Below are positions 1-4,528 of a stretch of 5,203 nt of DNA, piece after piece. Position 1 is the stretch's first letter; each line of letters begins with the position of its first letter. Source of the DNA: Nanosynbacter sp. (GTDB lineage Bacteria; Patescibacteriota; Saccharimonadia; Saccharimonadales; Saccharimonadaceae); NCBI GenBank assembly GCA_029975625.1, contig JARKOR010000219.1, positions 1 through 5,203 on the forward strand. The letters are read 5' to 3'. A program made the position numbers and the translations under genes. Under the pieces are notes generated by a model. That model had not been told where the DNA came from. It did no database searches and saw only the letters and a program-made list of their open reading frames with translations.

Positions 1-894
1 AAGTGGCCAGCCACTCGTTCCCGAAAAGTGGCTGCAGGAGTAAAAGTGGCATTTTTAACAAGTGCCATAGCCAATAGTCCAAAAAGCATTTCAATACTGC
101 CTGAGAATACCAACGATGTAAAGACCTTAAAAATAGGTCCTTGGGTAAAAGATATAATATTATTAATAGATCTAGGATTTTACAAATATCAACTGTTCAG
201 CAGGATAGTTGAAAACGGCGGATCCTTTGTCTCTCGCCTCAAGAGCAATGCAAATCCCTTAATAGTAGGCACAAATCAGGTACGAAATACCCGTGGTGTT
301 GATCTAAACGGAAAACATTTGAAGGATATTAAACTAGAAAAATCCGATGATATTTTTGATGTAAATGTGGAAGTATCTTTTGACCGAAGATCCTATCGCG
401 GCGAGAGCAAAAAAGATAATAAGATATTTAGATTAGTCGCTATTTATAATCCTGAAGCAGAAGAACATCACTTTTATCTAACTAATATTTCTTCGGATAT
501 ATTAAATGCTTCTGATGTTGCAGCAGTTTATTCTGGGAGATGGGAGGTCGAACTCATCTTCAAAGAATTGAAGAGAAGATATGCGCTAGATCAAATAACA
601 ACAAGGAGCCCAAACCCGATTGAAGCCTTAATTTGGGTATCAAATTTGACACTTCTGGTCACTCGAAAATTGTATACGATAGTGCGAAAACTAAATCCCG
701 GTGCCAAAATGGTTCGCTTTACTCAATTGAGATGGAGCAGCATCTTTGTCCAAAATTCCTCGCATCTCTTGTCAGCGATACTGGATTACCTTGGAATAGA
801 GCACGATTTCTCTACAGTCTTAAATGTGTATTCAAGTGAGGCACTTGATCCGCATGTCAATAGAGAACGATTCAGGGAGGGATTGTGGTCTTAA
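1..894 (+). CDS. IS4-family DDE transposase, 5' truncated by window edge
   Basis: The protein would catalyse cut-and-paste movement of its insertion sequence with an RNase H-fold DDE active site. The frame is open from the first base (K-W-P-A-T-R-S-R-K-V-A-A-G-V-K-V), so the GTG at 28 is not the real start. About 297 residues are visible, and IS4 relatives are usually 350-450 long, so the N-terminus and the first catalytic Asp lie to the left. The second catalytic Asp is in L-L-I-D-L-G-F-Y (codon 169-171), followed by the typical G-G-S-F-V-S-R-L-K stretch. The C-terminal IS4 signature Y-(2)-R-(3)-E-(6)-K is exact in Y-S-G-R-W-E-V-E-L-I-F-K-E-L-K (codons 529-573), with the catalytic Glu at 550-552. 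No frameshift or internal stop is present, so the element may still be active. The TAA stop (892-894) overlaps, in antisense, the stop of the interrupted lysozyme gene. Confidence 0.92.
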   Translation, partial: KWPATRSRKVAAGVKVAFLTSAIANSPKSISILPENTNDVKTLKIGPWVKDIILLIDLGFYKYQLFSRIVENGGSFVSRLKSNANPLIVGTNQVRNTRGVDLNGKHLKDIKLEKSDDIFDVNVEVSFDRRSYRGESKKDNKIFRLVAIYNPEAEEHHFYLTNISSDILNASDVAAVYSGRWEVELIFKELKRRYALDQITTRSPNPIEALIWVSNLTLLVTRKLYTIVRKLNPGAKMVRFTQLRWSSIFVQNSSHLLSAILDYLGIEHDFSTVLNVYSSEALDPHVNRERFREGLWS

Positions 895-911
895 CCGAAG
901 ACGCATGGAAC
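1..911 (+). mobile_element. IS4-family insertion sequence, right part
   Basis: This is the right-hand part of an insertion sequence; the left end lies outside the window. The right limit is inferred from the neighbouring lysozyme gene. On the minus strand, lysozyme-like sequence runs down to the D-W-V codons (about 909-917) and is followed by five residues that do not fit the family. The element therefore probably ends within about 905-911, some 11-17 bases after the transposase stop. The terminal inverted repeat and target duplication cannot be checked because the other end is not visible. Confidence 0.75.
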
Positions 912-1370
912 CCAATCTTGAAGATCTGAATCGCTCATGGTCTCCATTTGTTCTATTTCTGCTTGTGGGTAACTGCTGGGCGGAATCTCTACATCCAAAA
1001 CAGGTCTAAGATAACCTCTTTTGATATAGTCACCTGCTGCCTGAAGAAACCATTCCGCCTCATCTTCAGGATTTTCATTGGCAGCAGGACGTGCGAAATG
1101 ATATGGACCAGCTAATAATGTATTAACAGAAGCGCTCTTAATGTTCTCTGCAAAATTTTTGTCTGGATAACCAATCCCTTCTGATGCTTTTATAAACGCA
1201 AATTTATATCCACCATTCGCTACTTTTTCCCAATCAATATGCCTCTGATTTTTCGATACATCGATGCCTAAGACTCCGGCATGGCATGTTGCCTCATCAG
1301 CATAAGAACTAGCAGCTAAAACTGAGGCAAAATAGAACGAGAGTATACTCAATAACGCAATTATCTTCAT
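891..1370 (-). pseudogene. secreted GH25 lysozyme, C-terminus lost to IS insertion
   Basis: GH25 muramidases hydrolyse the MurNAc-GlcNAc bond of bacterial peptidoglycan. From the ATG at 1370 the product is 159 residues. Residues 1-24 are a signal peptide (M-K-I-I-A-L-L-S then a hydrophobic core, cleavage probably after S-S-Y-A). The GH25 domain starts at G-I-D-V-S-K-N-Q (Asp37, N-terminal catalytic-site Asp), continues through F-A-F-I-K-A-S-E-G and G-P-Y-H-F-A-R, and reaches the catalytic pair in R-P-V-L-D-V-E (Asp126, Glu128). Family similarity stops at L-Q-D-W-V (about residue 154); the last residues P-C-V-F-G and the stop come from the insertion sequence. The domain is normally about 190 residues, so the last barrel strands, including the fourth conserved acidic residue, are missing and activity is unlikely. 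The start at 1370 is preferred over 1397 because an AGGGGG ribosome site sits 6 bases before it and the signal peptide begins there. GH25 enzymes are uncommon in Archaea, so acquisition from bacteria is likely. Confidence 0.85.
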
Positions 1371-1376
1371 TTTTAG

Positions 1377-1382
1377 CCCCCT
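1377..1382 (-). promoter_or_regulatory. ribosome binding site of the GH25 gene
   Basis: The minus strand reads AGGGGG, six bases before the ATG at 1370. It decides the start in favour of the signal-peptide Met over the upstream in-frame ATG at 1397. Confidence 0.6.
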
Positions 1383-1425
1383 GGAATATCCTGGCACTTT
1401 TTCTTGGAGGATTATTGTAGTAACC

Positions 1426-1435
1426 GATAAAAAGT
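1426..1435 (-). promoter_or_regulatory. probable TATA box of the GH25 gene
   Basis: The minus strand reads ACTTTTTATC, an archaeal TATA-like element. Transcription would start near 1403-1406, giving a leader of about 35 bases that contains the AGGGGG ribosome site. This is inferred from position and composition only. Confidence 0.4.
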
Positions 1436-1480
1436 TTGTGGCTCCTCGCTATTTTGTATGGGTGAACTCGAATCAGAGAT

Positions 1481-1554
1481 TCTCTGTGCCTTTTTTGCCT
1501 CTGTGGTGAACCGCTATGCACTGACCCAAGCACAGAGTCACAGAGGAACAGAGG
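1481..1554. repeat. imperfect inverted repeat of CACAGAGG-type units
   Basis: The left arm (1481-1507) contains CTCTGTG and CCTCTGTGG; the right arm (1531-1554) contains CACAGAGTCACAGAGG and ACAGAGG. The reverse complement of the left arm aligns with the right arm with a few mismatches and gaps, leaving a central stretch of about 23 bases. Short CACAGAGG-rich units of this kind are scattered between genes in many genomes. It lies in the divergent intergenic region, upstream of the promoter of the next gene. The + strand frame happens to stay open through it, but it looks like a repeat and not coding sequence. Confidence 0.6.
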
Positions 1555-1598
1555 CTGTATTCTTTGCCAGACCTTGCCCACATAATTCAGCGAAGAGC

Positions 1599-1614
1599 CG
1601 AAAAGTATTTATAA
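1599..1614 (+). promoter_or_regulatory. BRE/TATA-like promoter of the surface gene pair
   Basis: CGAAAAGTATTTATAA matches an archaeal purine-rich BRE followed by a TATA box. With the usual spacing of about 25 bases, transcription would begin around 1635-1638, leaving a leader of only 6-9 bases before the ATG at 1644. It supports the start at 1644 over the upstream in-frame ATG at 1458, which would lie ahead of the promoter. Confidence 0.55.
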
Positions 1615-1634
1615 CCATAATTTCACGAGGGTTT

Positions 1635-1640
1635 GGAGGG
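1635..1640 (+). promoter_or_regulatory. ribosome binding site deciding the start at 1644
   Basis: GGAGGG lies three bases before the ATG at 1644. The spacing is short but the sequence is a strong Shine-Dalgarno match. No such site precedes the in-frame ATG at 1458. Confidence 0.6.
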
Positions 1641-1643
1641 AAT

Positions 1644-2687
1644 ATGCCTAACGCAAGTAGTGGCAATTTCACAGCTTGTATTGCAATTATGTACTTATTG
1701 TTTATATCTCTTCAATGTGGCCAGTCACTAAATTATACTTTTGAGAACAGTGAAAATACTATCAAATGGGGTACAATCGCAATAGAAGAAACAGATAAAT
1801 GCACACATAACCATGCAATGAAATTATATCCGACAAAAAGCAAAACCGTTTTTGTGAAAAGGATCTCATTAGAATCAGCTGAATGGGTAAGATTTGAATG
1901 GATGAACTACGGGAAAACCCCATCGATTTTCGAGTTGGTTTTCCTCATCGATAATGAAACAAAAAACATTAATAATACTATGATTAATAAATGGGTCCAA
2001 ACAGAAAAATTTCAAATAAATTATAAGGATATTCATAACATAACTTGGTATTATAAATTAAAGGATAATTTTGGAGATATGGGGCAAAATCTCTGGGACT
2101 CTTCTTGCTGGATTGATAATGTAGAATTTGAAGGCATGGAAATTAGGAACCAAACTTGTATTATAAATTCAGTTGCCATCAGGCCAGAGAACGGCTCTTC
2201 CGAGGATACGTACAAATACTTTGTGCATGTAGATGAAATGAACGAGGAAATTTTTAATTCCCTCTTTCTAGAAGTTTTTAATGAATCTGAAAAATGGCGA
2301 ATAACGAAACGTGCAAGGAGTTATAACAATAGTTGTTGCGTATTTGAGATAAGCGATTTGTTAAATGTAGTCGATAATTTGGGAACATTGCGATATGAGA
2401 TATTTTATAAAAATGAATCAAAAAAAATTGGAAATGGCCCGAAGATAAACATTGAATGGACCAATGTATCAGGGAAAAAAGAAAATGATAACTCCTGGAA
2501 ATATAATGTCTCTTTAAGATCGACCGATTGTCCAATTGGAATCAGTCTCTGTTATAGTGAGTCAGGCGAAAAGAAAAAGGCAGGTACACAGACATATAAT
2601 TCTTGTGGAAAATGGGAATCTTTCGAGTGGATCGATCTCCCGAAATACAAAAAATTTTGGGTGGTAAATGAATACGAATGCAGCTAA
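1644..2687 (+). CDS. secreted sequon-rich protein, ConA/MAM-like domain plus Ig-like repeats
   Basis: The product is 347 residues and is not a family I can name. Residues 1-28 look like a signal peptide with a hydrophobic core A-C-I-A-I-M-Y-L-L-F-I-S-L. Residues about 30-165 resemble the ConA/MAM-like sandwich of many exported proteins: W-V-R-F-E-W (81-86), L-V-F-L-I-D (98-103), I-T-W-Y-Y-K-L-K-D (133-141) and the closing C-W-I-D-N-V-E-F (155-162). Two Ig-like repeats seem to follow, opening with P-E-N-G-S-S-E-D-T-Y-K-Y (181-192) and N-V-S-G-K-K-E-N-D-N-S-W-K-Y (274-287). The mature part has eleven N-x-S/T sequons (Asn 30, 104, 110, 132, 169, 183, 213, 228, 257, 274, 288) and nine cysteines, fitting an N-glycosylated, disulfide-bonded surface protein. 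No C-terminal membrane anchor or enzyme motif is seen. The gene overlaps the next by 20 bases, so the two products probably act together. It is much more AT-rich than the DUF373 gene. Adhesin, sheath component or binding protein are all possible. Confidence 0.75.
   Translation: MPNASSGNFTACIAIMYLLFISLQCGQSLNYTFENSENTIKWGTIAIEETDKCTHNHAMKLYPTKSKTVFVKRISLESAEWVRFEWMNYGKTPSIFELVFLIDNETKNINNTMINKWVQTEKFQINYKDIHNITWYYKLKDNFGDMGQNLWDSSCWIDNVEFEGMEIRNQTCIINSVAIRPENGSSEDTYKYFVHVDEMNEEIFNSLFLEVFNESEKWRITKRARSYNNSCCVFEISDLLNVVDNLGTLRYEIFYKNESKKIGNGPKINIEWTNVSGKKENDNSWKYNVSLRSTDCPIGISLCYSESGEKKKAGTQTYNSCGKWESFEWIDLPKYKKFWVVNEYECS
2659..2664 (+). promoter_or_regulatory. ribosome binding site inside the upstream gene
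   Basis: GGGTGG lies three bases before the ATG at 2668 and inside the last codons of the upstream gene. It is a fair match to the GGTG-type anti-16S core and suggests that the second gene is translated by coupling with the first. Confidence 0.45.
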
Positions 2688-3981
2688 TCATATTTTTATA
2701 TTATTTATTTTAATGACCTTGTCATGTTCCGAGAGTCTATGCTCATCCAAAGAAGGGAGTATCGTTGAAGAATTTTATCTGTCACCAGTTGTGCAATCAA
2801 GTAATAGCAATTCGGATTCCTCAGGAGGCAATTTTGAACAGGACGGAAGACCTATTATCAAAAGAAGTGTAAAACCAAATTACAAAGATTTCTATGTAAA
2901 GGGAAAGTCTTATGATGTTGAGGTAAATATCCAAGGCTGTGCTAGGACTATAAACAACATATCGATCAGAGAGAAAATTGATTCCGAACTTGATGCAAAT
3001 TTCGAGAAAACTGTTATTTGCACGTCGGATAATTTCAAAACACAAAGGCAACATATATCTAATTCAAGCAATTATAGAAATATTTCAAGCGATACTATCG
3101 ATAATATTATAGCTAACTTAAAAAATGAATATGTGGTATATAACGGTTCTATTTATATTAATATAATGAGATTAGCATCTTTTGAAGACATAGAATATAA
3201 TTACACAATAAGATCCAATAATACAGGGGTATTTGAGATTACCACACGTCTCAGACAAAAAAATTCTAGATGGGCAGATATGGAAAAACGAGATCTAATT
3301 GAAGTAAGACCTCCAGAAATGAATGTGATTTCGGAAATGGATAGATCGTATGCTATTATTGGAGAACCTTTTTTAGTATCATATAAGGTTTTGCATAAAA
3401 TCGGATGGAGCAAAGACCCAGCAAAATTCAATGCATCGTTTGATACATCTAAAGAATATACCATAGATGTTGATGGAATTCCATATAAAGAAGGTCAAGA
3501 TATTGAGCTGCAATTTGAGCCATTAAATATAACCAAATGTAAAATTAATATAAAGTATAATAAAGCAGGGTTACATCCTATTCCTTCTCTGAACATTAAA
3601 GGGGCAATAGTCACTCAAGAGATACAAAAAATTGAAGTATTTCCTTATCATTTTGTAAAGAATATGCAAGATAATGCAATATTTATTTCATTTTTTTTAT
3701 CGATAATTCTAGTTTTTATATCTTATTTTGAATTTTCTATATCGAATAAAGAATTGGAGCTCATAAAGAAAATTAATCTAAAAGATTATTCAAAGACTGA
3801 TTTTGACAGAATCCAAAGAAAGCAGAATTGGGTATTAAGAGGATGTGCTTCTATAGGGATTTTTTATTTATTTTTAGCTATTTTACTAATGGATATTTTC
3901 CCAATCAACTTATTTTTAATTATAGGCTTTATATTTGTTTCAATTATAATGTATATTGTATATATTAAGTGGAAACAATGA
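2668..3981 (+). CDS. membrane-anchored surface protein, large ectodomain and three C-terminal helices
   Basis: The product is 437 residues with no family I can name. Residues 1-25 form a signal peptide (H-I-F-I-L-F-I-L-M-T-L-S). Residues 27-62 are a polar Ser/Asn/Gly-rich linker. Two beta-rich outside domains seem to follow. The first, about 70-200, contains Y-D-V-E-V-N-I-Q-G-C and N-I-S-I-R-E-K-I-D and ends in G-V-F-E-I-T-T-R-L-R. The second, about 215-326, has G-E-P-F-L-V-S-Y-K-V (232-241) and A-G-L-H-P-I-P-S-L-N-I-K-G (300-312), a pattern like the sandwich domains of BatD-type and other archaeal surface proteins. Membrane helices lie at about 338-356, 393-410 and 412-433; the Lys/Arg-rich loop 360-391 should be cytoplasmic, so the ectodomain faces outward. 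The ectodomain has eight sequons (Asn 97, 132, 138, 159, 178, 184, 255, 287). The gene starts 20 bases before the upstream gene ends, implying one transcript. It could anchor or export the upstream product, or sense a surface ligand; neither is shown. Confidence 0.75.
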   Translation: MNTNAANHIFILFILMTLSCSESLCSSKEGSIVEEFYLSPVVQSSNSNSDSSGGNFEQDGRPIIKRSVKPNYKDFYVKGKSYDVEVNIQGCARTINNISIREKIDSELDANFEKTVICTSDNFKTQRQHISNSSNYRNISSDTIDNIIANLKNEYVVYNGSIYINIMRLASFEDIEYNYTIRSNNTGVFEITTRLRQKNSRWADMEKRDLIEVRPPEMNVISEMDRSYAIIGEPFLVSYKVLHKIGWSKDPAKFNASFDTSKEYTIDVDGIPYKEGQDIELQFEPLNITKCKINIKYNKAGLHPIPSLNIKGAIVTQEIQKIEVFPYHFVKNMQDNAIFISFFLSIILVFISYFEFSISNKELELIKKINLKDYSKTDFDRIQRKQNWVLRGCASIGIFYLFLAILLMDIFPINLFLIIGFIFVSIIMYIVYIKWKQ

Positions 3982-4024
3982 ACTTCCTTCTAATTCTTAA
4001 TTCTTGGATCACTTCTTTCCCAAT

Positions 4025-4048
4025 CATGTGCAACGTTGATTGCACATG
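4025..4048. terminator. perfect hairpin between convergent genes
   Basis: CATGTGCAA (4025-4033) and TTGCACATG (4040-4048) are exact reverse complements separated by the six-base loop CGTTGA. The hairpin lies between the ends of two convergent genes (stops at 3981 and 4070), where a shared transcript-ending or processing structure is expected. No T-run follows on either strand, so it is not a classical intrinsic terminator; a modest T-rich stretch at 3983-4005 comes before it. It might instead be a protein-binding palindrome. Confidence 0.45.
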
Positions 4049-4069
4049 CACATAAAATTCCATGGCTAT

Positions 4070-4342
4070 CTAACCTAAACTCCGCCTTGTGCAATAACAT
4101 CTGTCTATTCTCGCTGATTTCACATCCAGGCCCACCTGAAAGGTGCTGGCATTTTTTCGGAGTACTTCCAGGTTGATCTTCTCATCGCCCAAAATGGATT
4201 TCAGAACCTCTGGCGCTCGATCGATATTCCGGTTGTACGTATCGATTTGCTTTTGCGTCTCCGCCATGTCGATGGTAAAGGCACTGGCAAAGGAGACCAG
4301 GAGCACTAGAGAAATCGCAATGCATAAGATTGGTCTTCTCAT
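4070..4342 (-). CDS. small exported protein, probably truncated
   Basis: The product is 90 residues. Residues 1-21 are a clear signal peptide (M-R-R-P then I-L-C-I-A-I-S-L-V-L-L-V, cleavage probably after A-S-A). The mature part has I-D-T-Y-N-R-N-I-D, then the core S-I-L-G-D-E-K-I-N-L-E-V and F-Q-V-G-L-D-V-K-S-A-R-I. I know this pattern from small exported proteins of methanogens, usually 120-140 residues, in which a G-N-E-R-I-N-like core is followed by a second half that carries an N-P-T motif. Here that half is absent: after A-R-I the protein continues D-R-C-Y-C-T-R-R-S-L-G and stops. Reading the next bases one position later (from about 4104) gives T-D-V-I-A-Q-G-G-V before a TAG, which fits the expected continuation better, so a one-base indel near 4103-4110 followed by further loss is likely. 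No Shine-Dalgarno site precedes the ATG; a TATA-like element about 25 bases upstream suggests a leaderless mRNA. Biochemical function is unknown. Confidence 0.6.
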   Translation of the reverse strand: MRRPILCIAISLVLLVSFASAFTIDMAETQKQIDTYNRNIDRAPEVLKSILGDEKINLEVLRKNASTFQVGLDVKSARIDRCYCTRRSLG

Positions 4343-4360
4343 AGTTATCCATTAGCTTTA

Positions 4361-4374
4361 TTAAAATAAATATT
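4361..4374 (-). promoter_or_regulatory. TATA-like promoter of the small exported protein
   Basis: The minus strand reads AATATTTATTTTAA, centred about 25 bases before the ATG at 4342. At the usual archaeal spacing, transcription would begin at or next to the start codon, matching the absence of a Shine-Dalgarno site. Confidence 0.45.
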
Positions 4375-4419
4375 TTTTGGACATAGCTGGATCTTTTCTC
4401 TTTTCTGTTTGTGGGGGTC

Positions 4420-4436
4420 CGGGCGGCTCGAGCCCG
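4420..4436. repeat. GC-rich palindrome in divergent intergenic region
   Basis: CGGGC (4420-4424) pairs with GCCCG (4432-4436), and overlapping these is the perfect 10-base palindrome GGCTCGAGCC (4425-4434). It sits between two divergent promoters, so an operator role is possible but unsupported. The rest of this 186-base gap shows only the two promoter elements and no convincing gene. Confidence 0.3.
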
Positions 4437-4498
4437 ATGAACTGCAGGAGGATGGAGAAGAGAATTGCCTTGATCCGGTGGCAGCAAGCACAGAATCC

Positions 4499-4506
4499 TT
4501 TAAGTA
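4499..4506 (+). promoter_or_regulatory. TATA-like promoter of the DUF373 gene
   Basis: TTTAAGTA is centred about 26 bases before the ATG at 4529. The bases just before the ATG (CAAATAGTAGACC) show no Shine-Dalgarno match. Together these suggest a leaderless transcript that starts at the ATG. Confidence 0.45.
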
Positions 4507-4528
4507 CAATCTTTTCAAATAGTAGACC

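Noticed and set aside
1458..1643. N-terminal extension of the secreted protein gene, starting at the ATG at 1458
   Set aside because: The stretch runs through the inverted repeat and the TATA box, lacks a ribosome site and would bury the signal peptide behind 62 residues. The ATG at 1644 has GGAGGG and a proper signal peptide.
3965..4063. Open minus-strand frame of 32 codons containing M-I-G-K-E-V-I-Q-E-L-R
   Set aside because: It overlaps the 3' end of the membrane protein gene in antisense and is too short to judge.
3990..4100. Open minus-strand frame of 36 codons beginning M-L-L-H-K-A-E-F
   Set aside because: It crosses the hairpin, has no ribosome site and resembles nothing I can name. 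It could be a gene remnant but cannot be supported.
4415..4440. tRNA-like T-arm around CTCGAG
   Set aside because: The 7-base loop does not fit the T-T-C-R-A pattern, and no acceptor stem, anticodon arm or D arm can be built around it.
4182..4487. Open minus-strand frame of 101 codons overlapping the small exported protein
   Set aside because: It is another frame of the same DNA; the competing frame has a clear signal peptide and a recognisable core, and this one has neither.
4415..4522. + strand frame open upstream of and in frame with the DUF373 gene
   Set aside because: It ends at tandem TAG codons just before the ATG, has no start codon with a ribosome site, and overlaps the promoter; it looks like intergenic sequence.
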